NCBI RefSeq assembly: GCF_023499255.1
Contig: NZ_CP092183.1
Location: 7,560,501 to 7,624,500, forward strand
From: Couchioplanes caeruleus
GTDB taxonomy: Bacteria; Actinomycetota; Actinomycetes; Mycobacteriales; Micromonosporaceae
DNA length: 64,000 nt
Reading direction: 5' to 3'
Of this stretch, positions 1 through 9,374 are shown piece after piece. The position numbers and the translations under genes were made by a program. Every line of letters starts with the position of its first letter. Positions within the stretch are counted from its first letter, which is position 1. Below the pieces are notes generated by a model, which searched no databases, had not been told where the DNA came from, and was given only the letters and a program-made list of their open reading frames with translations.

Positions 1-347
1 TCACGGAGGACGCCGAGCAGGATCCGCTGACCGAGGCCGAGCGGCAGGACGTCCTCGAGGACCTGTCCGACCTGGAGATCTACCAGGCGCTGCTGAGCCC
101 GACGGGGATCCGCGGGCTGGTCATAGAGTGCGAGGACTGCCACGAGCCGCACTACTTCGACTGGGATCTGCTGAGGGGCAACCTGCGGCACCTGCTGTCG
201 AACGGGCGTCCCAGGGTGCACGAGCCGGCGTTCGACCCGGACCCCGACCACTACGTCACGTGGGAGTACGCCCGCGGCTATGCGGACGGTGTGCACGACA
301 CCCTGACGGAGGGTACGGACGACGACGCATCGTCATCGTCGTCCTGA
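1..347 (+). CDS. DUF5319-like protein, 3' part
   Basis: The gene enters from the left edge (reading frame starts at base 3) and stops with TGA at 345-347. The visible 114 residues are acidic. A Cys-x2-Cys-His core (CEDCHEPHYFDWDLL) lies near residues 43-57 of the fragment, and the protein ends in a run of Asp and Ser. This resembles the small actinobacterial DUF5319 family, which has no known biochemical function; the assignment is from memory of the family. In Streptomyces the bldM/whiD region lies close to guaB and sigD, so a conserved small gene here fits. The start codon is outside the window. Confidence 0.6.
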   Translation, partial: TEDAEQDPLTEAERQDVLEDLSDLEIYQALLSPTGIRGLVIECEDCHEPHYFDWDLLRGNLRHLLSNGRPRVHEPAFDPDPDHYVTWEYARGYADGVHDTLTEGTDDDASSSSS

Positions 348-364
348 CCGTCGTCGTTTCGCTC

Positions 365-390
365 ACGGGCCGCCCTGACGGGCGGCCCGT
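365..390 (+). terminator. hairpin terminator after the DUF5319-like gene
   Basis: A perfect 10-bp stem (acgggccgcc / ggcggcccgt) with a 6-base loop lies 17 bases after the stop codon. It is GC-rich with no clear T-run, which is usual for actinobacteria. Confidence 0.75.
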
Positions 391-410
391 TCGCTGTGAA
401 AGGCCCGGCT

Positions 411-448
411 GACGCCGGTCACGACCCACCCCGGCCGTGACCGGTGTC
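411..448 (-). terminator. hairpin at the 3' end of the bldM-like gene
   Basis: A 13-bp stem (gacgccggtcacg / cgtgaccggtgtc, one G-T pair) reaches into the stop codon of the leftward regulator. With the hairpin at 365-390 it separates two convergent genes. Confidence 0.65.
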
Positions 449-1292
449 AGGCGACGAGACCGGCGCGGAAGCCCGCGGCCACCGCGTGCGCCCGGTCGCG
501 GGCGCCCAGCTTGCGGAAGAGCCGGCGGGCGTGGGTCTTGACCGTGTCCTCGGACACGAACAACTCCCGGCCGATCTCCGCGTTGCTCTTGCCGTCGGCC
601 ATGCCGCGCAGCACCTGCAGTTCCCGCTCGGTGAGGGTCAGGCGCCGACCGGCCGGAGCGGCCTCGCCGACCCGGCTGTCGTTGCCGGGCCACACCAGCG
701 GCCGGCCCGTGACCGGGTCGATGTCGGGGCCGTCGCCGCGCTGGGCGGGGACCATCGGCGAGTTCGGCAGCATCGCCGGGATGCCCGCCGCATTCGGGGT
801 GCCGGCCATCGCCAGGCCGTCACGGTGCAGGCCACGGGCGGCGGCCGAGTTGTTGTTGCGCCCCGCCTGGCCGACCGCGGCCGGCTGGGCGTTCGCTCCG
901 TTGATCGGCATGCCCTGGGGGCGTACCGGGAGCAGCAGGAGCAGCAGTGCCTTGGCGACGACACTGACCAGGTCGTGCTCGACGCCGCGGATGACGCCGC
1001 GGGCGCCGGCGGCGACCGTGGCGGCGGCGACCCGGGGGTCTTCCGCGCCGAAGAGGACGACTTGCGCCTGCGGGGCGCGGGCGAGGACGCGCCGGGTGAA
1101 ACCGACGCTGTCGGGACGGGTCACGGCGGTGTCGGCCAGAACGACCTCGGCCGGCCGCTCAGCCAGACGGATCATGGCCTCGGTCTCGCTGACCGCTGTC
1201 CGCACGACACCGGTCATCCCGAGCCGGGCCGCGGTCGACGCGACGGTCTGGGCCGCCAGTGGGGTACGGACGCACACGAGGACGGTACGCAC
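447..1292 (-). CDS. bldM: BldM-like response-regulator transcription factor (LuxR family)
   Basis: This 281-residue protein ends in a LuxR/NarL helix-turn-helix (about residues 215-281). Its segment around GKSNAEIGRELFVSEDTVKTH and the end RAHAVAAGFRAGLVA closely resemble Streptomyces BldM, a regulator of aerial growth. The divergent neighbour is a WhiD/WhiB3 protein, the arrangement known from Streptomyces. Residues 1-115 look like a receiver domain, but the N-terminal acidic pair is replaced by Val-Arg (VCVRTPL) and the usual conserved Lys is Arg, although an Asp remains in VVLADTAV. A Gly/Asn/Pro-rich linker of about 95 residues separates the domains, much longer than in BldM. The GTG start has a GGAGG ribosome site six bases upstream. 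Phosphorylation-independent action is inferred. Confidence 0.82.
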   Translation of the reverse strand: MRTVLVCVRTPLAAQTVASTAARLGMTGVVRTAVSETEAMIRLAERPAEVVLADTAVTRPDSVGFTRRVLARAPQAQVVLFGAEDPRVAAATVAAGARGVIRGVEHDLVSVVAKALLLLLLPVRPQGMPINGANAQPAAVGQAGRNNNSAAARGLHRDGLAMAGTPNAAGIPAMLPNSPMVPAQRGDGPDIDPVTGRPLVWPGNDSRVGEAAPAGRRLTLTERELQVLRGMADGKSNAEIGRELFVSEDTVKTHARRLFRKLGARDRAHAVAAGFRAGLVA

Positions 1293-1522
1293 AGTGATCC
1301 TCCTTCTCTCTCAGAGGAGATCACGCGAGGGCCGCAGCATTACGCGCTTTAGATGGAAAAAATGGGAAACATCGGAACGGTTTTCGGCACCGGTGAGATA
1401 CGGCCGACGAAGACATCGACAAGTCGTGTGTGATCCGGCGTTCGCCGGGGTACACGGGCGACAGGCCTGAGCCAGGCCCCTCATGACAACACTCCGCGGT
1501 GCCGCGCGGGAGGAGGGTGTTG
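1293..1522. promoter_or_regulatory. divergent promoter region bldM-like / whiD-like
   Basis: These 230 bases separate two divergent developmental regulators and must hold both promoters. The stretch around 1350-1400 (aaaaaatggg, cggttttcgg) is markedly AT-richer than the flanks. I could not assign exact -10/-35 boxes. Auto- or cross-regulation by the two proteins is plausible but not shown. Confidence 0.5.
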
Positions 1523-1912
1523 ATGTCGAACGTTCGCAGACTGCCCGGGCCCATCGCCGACCTTTGGGATTGGCAGCGACTCGGCCTGTGCAGAGGGCGG
1601 GACAGCGCCCAGTTCTTCCACCCCGACGGCGAGCGCGGATCTTCCCGCAACCGCCGCGAGGCGAAGGCCAAGGCCATGTGCGGCGCTTGCCCGGTCCGGG
1701 CCGAATGCGCCGCCCACGCTCTGGCGGTCCGTGAGCCGTACGGCGTCTGGGGAGGCTTCAGCGAAGCGGAGCGGCTGCGGCTGCTCGCAGTCGGCTGGGA
1801 TGACCTTGCCGATCGCCATCACGGACGGGTCGACCTTGCCCGGCTCGAGGCGCGCCTCGGCCGGCCCCACAAGTCCACGGTGCCGGCACAGCGGCAGGCA
1901 CCGGCGGCCTGA
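1523..1912 (+). CDS. whiD: WhiD/WhiB3-type iron-sulfur regulator
   Basis: The 129-residue WhiB-like protein begins MSNVRRLPGPIADLWDWQ. It has the four cluster-binding cysteines (GLCRG, then CGACPVRAEC) and the GVWGG turn followed by a basic tail. The opening LPGP.AD.W.WQ and the block FFHPDGERG match WhiB3 of Mycobacterium and WhiD of Streptomyces rather than WhiB1 or WhiB2. WhiB proteins carry a [4Fe-4S] cluster and act with sigma factor at promoters; WhiD is needed for spore maturation. The ATG at 1523 is preferred because GGAGGAGGG lies just upstream. It is divergent from the bldM-like gene, as in Streptomyces. Confidence 0.9.
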   Translation: MSNVRRLPGPIADLWDWQRLGLCRGRDSAQFFHPDGERGSSRNRREAKAKAMCGACPVRAECAAHALAVREPYGVWGGFSEAERLRLLAVGWDDLADRHHGRVDLARLEARLGRPHKSTVPAQRQAPAA

Positions 1913-1947
1913 CGCCGCCGAAGACGCGGCACGACAACACACCTGAC

Positions 1948-1975
1948 GGCGCGGCCCCCTGCGGGAGGCCGCGCC
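1948..1975 (+). terminator. terminator of the whiD-like gene
   Basis: A perfect 9-bp stem (ggcgcggcc / ggccgcgcc) with a 10-base loop lies 35 bases after the stop codon. Confidence 0.7.
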
Positions 1976-2621
1976 GGCGTCGTCGGCGGCTTGTCAGTCG
2001 CATCGGTGAACATGCAAGCCACCGTATGAGCGAACTTGCCCTTGACGTCGGACGAAGAGTGCGTCTTCCGCGTGACACGATTCCACCGCTCGAGGAACGC
2101 ACCCATAGCCGCCCACGGATGCCATCCCGCGTTTGCCGGACAGCCGCGGTGGTCCCGGCCGGCCGGTTCGGATCCCTCTTCGTGAGCTGCACGGCCGTCG
2201 ACCGGAGACCGTACGACCGCAGCCTGCGGGGCGCGTCGAGGGTCGGTGAGCGGCTGACGGCGGGCCGGCCGGAAAGCTGGTCGAAAGCAGTCAGCTACCA
2301 CAGGGTGACAGACAGCGCAAGCCGCACGACGCGGACATCGCGACGGGGTCACGGCCGGGTTGCGCTTCTGGGAGGGGTGTCACGGGTGTTTCCGCCGCCG
2401 GTTGGGGCTCGCCGCACTCATCGGCAGGGCTCCCCAGATGTCGCGCATGACGGCGAGGGAAGGGCGCCCTGCAGGCGGTGAGCGGGGCACAAACAGCCTT
2501 CGCGGTAAAGGCCGAGGCACGGCGCAAGCAGCCAGTGCGGCACAAGGCCGAGGCACGGCACAGGCGCGACCCCAAGGTGATCCCGCACCTCCGGGAGCTG
2601 ACGCACTCCCCCAGGCAACTA

Positions 2622-2657
2622 GCGCGGTCTCAAGCGACTGCGCGGTCTCGAGCGACC
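2622..2657. repeat. 18-bp tandem pair
   Basis: Two adjacent copies of gcgcggtctc(a/g)agcgac(t/c) differ at two positions. A separate 16-bp motif (aaggccgaggcacggc) occurs nearby at 2508-2523 and 2544-2559. Confidence 0.8.
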
Positions 2658-3015
2658 AGCCCGGCTTCCGAAGTGGCGAGCGCAGTTGGCGGGCGTGGCA
2701 CTTGCGGTAAGTGGCGGCCACCAGCGGCAGGCCCCATAACCGCACGCGGCGTGCCGTCAGGCTCGGCACAGCGGCGGCCACGCGATCACGCTGCCGCACA
2801 TAGCAAACCTGGCAGCCACCAACCGTAGATTCGCCAGCCCATACATCGGCCGCACGGCAGAGCTGGCAGCACACCGGCCGCAGACGGCAGGCCCCACGGC
2901 CACCGGCGACAGGGCCGCCTTCCCACGAGTCACATGCCGGAGACGCCGCTATCCCCCGGCCAATCTCGGCAGGCCTAGAGGCGACGGGCCCGGGAACGGC
3001 CGCGCGGGAGCAGCG

Positions 3016-3165
3016 GGCGGGAACGGTCAGCACGGGAACGGCCGGCGCGGAAGCGGCAAGCGCGGAAGCGGCAAGCACGGAAGCGGCAAGCACGGAAGCG
3101 GCAAGCACGGAAGCGGCAAGCGCGGAAGCGGCAAGCGCGGAAGCGGCAAGCGCGGGGGAAGTGAG
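3016..3165. repeat. 15-bp tandem array
   Basis: Seven head-to-tail copies of c(g/a)cggaagcggcaag occupy 3046-3150. They differ only at the second base. Degenerate copies flank them on both sides. Confidence 0.9.
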
Positions 3166-3364
3166 CGCAGGGCGGCGGGCGTGCGGCCACCTGCGGCAGG
3201 CGCAAGGCTGCCGGCGCGGCGAGGCAGACGCAGAGGCAGCGGACGCGGAAGGCGCCAAGCGCGGGACAACGGGTCCGAGGCGACAGGCGCGCGGCCACCC
3301 GCGGCAGGCGCAAAGGCGGCAGCCGCGGGGGCGGCCGGCGCGAGGGCGGCCGGCGCGAGGGCGG

Positions 3365-3590
3365 CCGGCGCGGGGACGCCCGGCGCACGGGGCGGCAGCC
3401 ACGGGGGCAGCCGGCGCAGGACGGCGAGTGCGGGGCCAGGTGCGGGGGCGGGCGCGGGCGGCAGGCGCGAGGGCGCCCGGCGCGGGGACGCCCGGCGCAC
3501 GGGGCGGCAGCCACGGGGGCAGCCGGCGCAGGACGGCGAGTGCGGGGCCAGGTGCGGGGGCGGGCGCGGGCGGCAGGCGCGAGGTCGCCC
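3365..3590. repeat. 112-bp direct tandem duplication
   Basis: Bases 3365-3476 are repeated at 3477-3588 with one visible difference (g at 3473, t at 3585). The period is not a multiple of three, so no single reading frame is kept across both copies, which argues against coding. Confidence 0.9.
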
Positions 3591-3627
3591 AGCGGTAGGC
3601 CGGGTTTTCGGCGAGTGCGGGGGGTGG

Positions 3628-5202
3628 TCAGTCGATGGTGATGTGGATTGAGTGCCAGCCCGTCGCGCCGTTGGGGGGTGGTGGGGCCGGGGTGCTGGTT
3701 TGGGTCTGGCCCTCGCTGTCCGTGGCTCGGACCTGGATGGTGTGGTCGCCGGGGGTTGCCTGCCATTCGTACGACCACTGGACCCACGTGTCGGCCGAGA
3801 CCGCGGGTGCGAGTTTGGCTTGCTGCCAGGGGGCCGCGTCGACCTGGATCTCGACGCGGGTGATGCCGCGGTGCTGGGCCCACGCGACGCCGCCGATCAT
3901 CAGGGGGCCCGGTTTGCGCTTGGCGCCGTTGCGGGGCGTGTCGATGCGGGACTCGGTTTTGATGGGGCCCTGGGCCGACCAGCCGCGCGGGACCCAGTAG
4001 GCGTCGAAGTCGGCGAAGCGGGTCAGCTCGATCTCCGTGATCCACTTGCAGGCGGAGACGTAGCCGTACAGGCCGGGGACCACCATGCGGACCGGGAAGC
4101 CGTGGCTGACCGGGAGGGGTTCGCCGTTCATGCCGATGGCGAGCAGCGCGTCGCGGCCGTCGCGGAGGACGGAGGTGGGCGTGCCGCAGGTCCAGCCGTC
4201 GGACGAGCGGGACACCGCCTGATCGGCGTCGGGCAGCGGCTGGGCCTCGTCCAGCAGGTCCTTGACCGGTACGCCGAGCCACAGCGCGTTGCCGATGAGG
4301 TCGCCGCCCACCTCGTTGGAGACGCAGGCGAGCGTGACGTAGCGGGACACCATGGGCCGCTGCAGCAACTGCTCCCACGTCAGCGTGATGGGGTTGCGGA
4401 CCATGCCGTGGATGCGCAGTTCCCAGGTCGACGGGTCGATCTGCGGCGGGTACAGCGCGGTGTCGATGCGGTAGAAGTCCTCGTTCGGGGTCACGTACGC
4501 GGTGACGCCCTCGACCTGGGCACCCGCGGGGACGGTCGGCGCGGCCGCCACGGGTGGGGGCAGGACGACGGCGTTGCGGGCGGCGGTGACCGCGCGGCGG
4601 GACGTGAGGAAGCGGCCGCCGACGCCGCCGACCACCGCGATGCCGGCTGTGACGCCGAGACCGATGAGGAAACGGCGGCGGCTGTCGTCCGGGAACGGGG
4701 CGGACGGACGGGTCTCGGCGATGGCGCCGTCCTCGCCACCGACCGTCACGAGCGCGCGCGTCTCGGCCGGGGAGGTCGCGACGGCGAGCGTGATCAGGTG
4801 GCGCAGCGCCACCATCGCGGCGACACCGGCCGCGATCGACGGCAGGGCCGCGGCGAATCCGGCGTCGTGGCGGGTCAGGGCCGCGGCCGTGCCGACGCCG
4901 GTGAACAGCACGACTCCGGCCAGGGCGAGGCTCCACGACCGGAGCGCGACGACGCCGACCCCGGCGGCGTAGAGCGCGAGCAGGATCATCGTGCCGGTGA
5001 TGAGGGCGGTCTTGTCGTACGTGCCGAAGACCGCGATGGCGGCGTCCTTGACGGTGCCCGGCACGGTGTCGACGACCACGCCGCCGACGGCGAGCAGCGG
5101 CGAGGAGAGCGGCCCGGTGACGACCGCGACGATCTCCGCGATGCCGAGCGCGACCGCCGCGGCCGCGATCCCGGCCAGCCCGGCCCGAACGGAAAGCTTC
5201 AC
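3628..5202 (-). CDS. membrane-anchored molybdopterin-dependent oxidoreductase (sulfite oxidase family)
   Basis: The 524-residue protein has two parts. Residues 1-140 hold about four hydrophobic segments and residues 178-197 another, preceded by basic DSRRRF, so the catalytic part probably faces outward from the membrane. From about residue 235 it follows the sulfite-oxidase/nitrate-reductase fold: NEDFYRIDTALYPPQIDP, then LACVSNEVGGDLIGNALW with Cys293 as the likely molybdenum ligand, then HGFPVRMVVPGLYG. The last 90 residues form the immunoglobulin-like dimerisation domain. Actinobacterial proteins of this build are annotated as molybdopterin-dependent oxidoreductases; the substrate is unknown. 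No cofactor gene or cytochrome partner is adjacent. The start is GTG. Repeats begin 38 bases after the stop. Confidence 0.85.
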   Translation of the reverse strand: MKLSVRAGLAGIAAAAVALGIAEIVAVVTGPLSSPLLAVGGVVVDTVPGTVKDAAIAVFGTYDKTALITGTMILLALYAAGVGVVALRSWSLALAGVVLFTGVGTAAALTRHDAGFAAALPSIAAGVAAMVALRHLITLAVATSPAETRALVTVGGEDGAIAETRPSAPFPDDSRRRFLIGLGVTAGIAVVGGVGGRFLTSRRAVTAARNAVVLPPPVAAAPTVPAGAQVEGVTAYVTPNEDFYRIDTALYPPQIDPSTWELRIHGMVRNPITLTWEQLLQRPMVSRYVTLACVSNEVGGDLIGNALWLGVPVKDLLDEAQPLPDADQAVSRSSDGWTCGTPTSVLRDGRDALLAIGMNGEPLPVSHGFPVRMVVPGLYGYVSACKWITEIELTRFADFDAYWVPRGWSAQGPIKTESRIDTPRNGAKRKPGPLMIGGVAWAQHRGITRVEIQVDAAPWQQAKLAPAVSADTWVQWSYEWQATPGDHTIQVRATDSEGQTQTSTPAPPPPNGATGWHSIHITID

Positions 5203-5245
5203 GCCCCCATCCTGCCCCGGCCGCGCGGGAACGCCTCTTACAAAG

Positions 5246-5857
5246 TCATGACGGTGGAGCGAGGGGCGGCAGCGCCGCCACGAGCGCGTCGAGCAGGGCC
5301 AGATCGCACCGTTCCTCCCGCGGCTCGGGCAGCTTCGGCACCCCTTCGACCGGCAGCTCCCAGATCATCCGCCCGGGCGACAGACCCTCCAGCGTCGCGT
5401 ACCACTGCTGCAGCGGCTCCCGCAGCTGCACGTGAGCGGCGAAATTCCGCCGTCGCCGGGTGTCGTCGCCGTCGCGGCGGCGCTGCAGGGTGGCCGTGTC
5501 CGGCAGACCGATGAGTACGGCGTCAGCGAACCCCAGCCGCCCGGTCCGGAACGCCTCCCGCGTGACGACGAGCTCGCGGTCGAAGCGGGCCCGGGGTGCG
5601 AGCCCGAGCGCCGCCATCCCCCAGGCGTAGTGCAGCTTCACCGGGTCGGTGTCGCAGTACGCGATCCCGTCGGCGCGTTCGTGCTCGAGCGCGGTCTCCC
5701 ACCGCTGGATGCCCGCGCGTACCCAGTGCCGGGCGAGTGCCATGGCGTCGACCGGTTCACGGCCCGTAGGGGTGTGTTCGGGGACGTATCTGCCGACGTA
5801 CCGCCGGCACCAGGAGGTCTTCCCGGCCGCGCTCGGTCCCTCCACGACGACGATCAT
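5246..5857 (-). CDS. P-loop kinase-like protein
   Basis: The 203-residue protein opens with a clear Walker A motif, VVVEGPSAAGKTSW (residues 3-16). It contains an AYCDTD segment near residue 67 that could serve as a Walker B-like or substrate-binding acid, and an Arg-rich stretch (RRRDGDDTRRRRN, about 127-139) that may act as a lid. It resembles small nucleoside/shikimate-type kinases and AAA-like NTPases of unknown substrate. It lies just downstream of groEL on the same strand but is separated by a strong hairpin, so it probably has its own promoter. I do not recognise a specific family. Confidence 0.65.
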   Translation of the reverse strand: MIVVVEGPSAAGKTSWCRRYVGRYVPEHTPTGREPVDAMALARHWVRAGIQRWETALEHERADGIAYCDTDPVKLHYAWGMAALGLAPRARFDRELVVTREAFRTGRLGFADAVLIGLPDTATLQRRRDGDDTRRRRNFAAHVQLREPLQQWYATLEGLSPGRMIWELPVEGVPKLPEPREERCDLALLDALVAALPPLAPPS

Positions 5858-5895
5858 CGGCGCACCTTTCCCCCGGAGCTTGCATCACACACGAG

Positions 5896-5925
5896 AAGGG
5901 CGCGCCGCGGAAGCGACGCGCCCTT
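5896..5925 (-). terminator. groEL terminator
   Basis: A 9-bp perfect stem (aagggcgcg / cgcgccctt) with a 12-base loop lies 16 bases beyond the groEL stop codon. Confidence 0.75.
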
Positions 5926-5941
5926 GCCGGAACGGTACGGA

Positions 5942-7603
<1,662 letters not shown>

Positions 7604-7614
7604 TCACGCACCAC

Positions 7615-7646
7615 CGCCCTGACCCGAGGTGTGTCGGGCCAGGGCG
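7615..7646 (-). promoter_or_regulatory. groES-groEL intercistronic hairpin
   Basis: A 13-bp stem with one mismatch (cgccctgacccga / tcgggccagggcg) fills most of the gap between groES and groEL. It could be a leaky terminator or a processing site that sets the ratio of the two transcripts; that role is inferred. Confidence 0.55.
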
Positions 7647-7664
7647 GCAAGCACTGTCAGTAGG

Positions 7665-7973
7665 TCACTTCTCGATGACCGCGAGGACGTCGCGGGCGGA
7701 GAGCACCAGGTACTCCTCGCCGGCGTACTTGACCTCGGTGCCGCCGTACTTCGAGTAGAGGACCGTCTCGCCGACCTTGACGTCAACCGGGATGCGGTTG
7801 CCCTTGTCGTCGATGCGGCCCGGGCCGACAGCGAGGACGGTGCCCTCCTGCGGCTTCTCCTTGGCGGTGTCGGGGATCACGATGCCCGACGCCGTGGTCG
7901 TCTCAGCCTCGTTCGCCTGGACCACGATCCGGTCCTCGAGCGGCTTGATCGCAACCTTGGTCGCGGTAGTCAC
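7665..7973 (-). CDS. groES: co-chaperonin GroES (Hsp10)
   Basis: The 102-residue Hsp10 has the mobile loop ([21 protein letters not shown]) that docks on GroEL and the conserved [20 protein letters not shown]. The GTG at 7973 ([19 protein letters not shown]) is preferred to the ATG six bases upstream, because AGGAGG then lies eight bases from the start and actinobacterial GroES proteins begin here. It is the first gene of the groESL transcript, about 150 bases after the -10 box. Confidence 0.96.
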   Translation of the reverse strand: MTTATKVAIKPLEDRIVVQANEAETTTASGIVIPDTAKEKPQEGTVLAVGPGRIDDKGNRIPVDVKVGETVLYSKYGGTEVKYAGEEYLVLSARDVLAVIEK

Positions 7974-8123
7974 GGGCATACCCTCCTGGGTACAGGTTTC
8001 GCCGGCCTGCATCGGCCGATCTCATGCCTCATGCCACCGGGCGGGGCCGTCGTCGCGGGTGCCGGTCCGCCTGGCGCAAGCACGCGCCCCGGAGCGGGCC
8101 GCGCGCTGGCACCCTCGGGTTGA

Positions 8124-8177
8124 GAGTGCTAATCGGAGATTATGCCGGAACTAGCACTCCGTCAAGGAGAGTGCCAA
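8124..8177 (-). promoter_or_regulatory. groESL promoter with CIRCE (HrcA operator)
   Basis: A CIRCE inverted repeat lies at 8151-8177 (ctagcactc, nine bases, gagtgccaa on the plus strand). On the minus strand a -35 box TTGACG (8160-8165) sits inside its spacer and a -10 box TAATCT (8137-8142) follows 17 bases on. A third half-site (gagtgctaa, 8124-8132) lies just past the -10. HrcA bound here would block RNA polymerase directly and release it on heat shock. Confidence 0.9.
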
Positions 8178-8196
8178 CACGGCAGAATGACCCGTC

Positions 8197-9363
8197 GTGG
8201 ACCTGGAACTGCTCGCCGCCCTGCGTACCCCGGAAGGGTCGGACGCCCTCGCCGCCGCGGCCGAGGTGGCCGGCGGTGATCCTCTGGCAGCGGCCTCGGC
8301 CCTGCGGTCGCGCGGTGTGCCCGCGCCGCTCGCCGCCGCCGCGCTCACCCAGACCGACCTGCGCAGACGCGCGGTGGGCAAGTTCGGCGCCGGCGCGGCG
8401 GCGATGTTCTTCACCCGGGCCGGCTTCGAGCAGGCGACCCGCGCGGTGGTCGCCGATCGCCGCGCCGCGCGGCTGCGGGCCGCGGGCGTCGCCACCCTCG
8501 CCGATCTGGGGTGCGGGCTGGGTTCGGACGCGCTCGCCGCGGCCCGTCAGGGCATCCGGGTGTACGCGGTCGACGCCGACCCGTTGACCGCCGCGATGGC
8601 CCGGGCCAACGCCGAAGCGGCCGGCCTGGCGGGCGTGGTGACCGTGGAGTGCGCCGACGCGACGAGCGTCGGCGTGGAGCGGTTCGACGCGGTGTTCGCC
8701 GACCCGGCCCGCCGCCGGGCCGGCCGGGGCCGGCTCATGGACCCGCAGGCGTGGTCGCCGCCGTGGGATTTCATCGCAGCCCTGCCGCAGCGGGTGCCGC
8801 GGACCGTTTTGAAGCTCGCGCCCGGCATCGACCACGCGTTGCTGCCGCCGGGCGCCGAGGGTGAGTGGGTCAGCGTCGATGGCGACCTGGTCGAGGCGGC
8901 GTTCTGGTGCGGGCCGCTCGCCGAATTTCCTCGCCGGGCGAGCTTGGTGCCGTCGGGCGGGATGCTGCACGGTTCGGGCGTCGAGGCGGCGCCGGTCGGG
9001 CCGGTCGGCCGTTTCCTGTACGACCCGGATCCGGCCGTCGTCCGCTCGCACCTGGTCGCCGAGTTCGCGGCCGTGGTCGGCGGGCGGCTGGGAGATCCCG
9101 ACATCGCGTACGTCTACACCGACGCGCCGGTGGACACCGCGTACGCCCGCCGCCTCGAGATCACCGACGTGATGCCGTTCTCGCTCAAACGGCTGCGGGC
9201 GCTGCTGCGCGAGCGTGGCGTGGGCCGGCTGGAGATCCGTAAGCGGGGTTCCGCGCTGGAGCCCGAGCAGCTCCGCCGGGATCTGCGGCTCGGTGGGAGC
9301 GCCTCGGCGTCCCTGGTGCTGACGCGGGTGGCTGGCGCGCCGACCGTGCTGCTGTGCCGTTAA
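8197..9363 (+). CDS. class I SAM-dependent methyltransferase with THUMP-like C-terminal domain
   Basis: The 388-residue protein has a Rossmann methyltransferase core at about 90-190. Motif I is LADLGCGLGSDALAAA, motif II is VYAVDADPLTAAMA, and VFADPARRRAGRGR stands where catalytic motif IV is expected. The C-terminal third (ITDVMPFSLKRLRALLRE..GRLEIRKRG) matches the THUMP-like domain annotated in actinobacterial homologues, which suggests an RNA substrate. The start is GTG with no ribosome site; a -10-like CAGAAT lies eight bases before it, so the message may be leaderless and its promoter overlaps the CIRCE element. It is divergent from groES. Confidence 0.8.
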   Translation: MDLELLAALRTPEGSDALAAAAEVAGGDPLAAASALRSRGVPAPLAAAALTQTDLRRRAVGKFGAGAAAMFFTRAGFEQATRAVVADRRAARLRAAGVATLADLGCGLGSDALAAARQGIRVYAVDADPLTAAMARANAEAAGLAGVVTVECADATSVGVERFDAVFADPARRRAGRGRLMDPQAWSPPWDFIAALPQRVPRTVLKLAPGIDHALLPPGAEGEWVSVDGDLVEAAFWCGPLAEFPRRASLVPSGGMLHGSGVEAAPVGPVGRFLYDPDPAVVRSHLVAEFAAVVGGRLGDPDIAYVYTDAPVDTAYARRLEITDVMPFSLKRLRALLRERGVGRLEIRKRGSALEPEQLRRDLRLGGSASASLVLTRVAGAPTVLLCR

Positions 9364-9374
9364 CCTCCGTCATC

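Larger units (their letters stand above)
1976..3627. other. 1.65-kb gene-poor, repeat-rich stretch
   Basis: No reading frame here has a family signature, a convincing ribosome site or the very high third-position GC of neighbouring genes. What can be seen is a somewhat less GC-rich patch at about 1985-2110, a repeated 16-mer at 2508-2523 and 2544-2559, an 18-bp tandem pair at 2622-2657, a 15-bp array at 3016-3165 and a 112-bp tandem duplication at 3365-3590. The rightmost part adjoins the 3' end of the molybdopterin oxidoreductase gene. It is most simply intergenic DNA expanded by repeat duplication; a decayed gene cannot be excluded. Confidence 0.6.

Noticed and set aside
1990..2106. Minus-strand frame reading MGAFLERWNRVTRK... 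in a less GC-rich patch
   Set aside because: It looks briefly protein-like, but it has no ribosome site, runs through the whiD terminator and ends in low-complexity Arg-rich sequence.
3016..3165. Possible CRISPR array
   Set aside because: The units are head-to-tail without spacers, and no cas gene is present.
2380..4936. Long low-complexity minus-strand frames through the 15-bp and 112-bp repeats
   Set aside because: They are Arg/Pro/Ala repeats that cross into the molybdopterin gene in another frame, and the 112-bp period breaks frame between copies.
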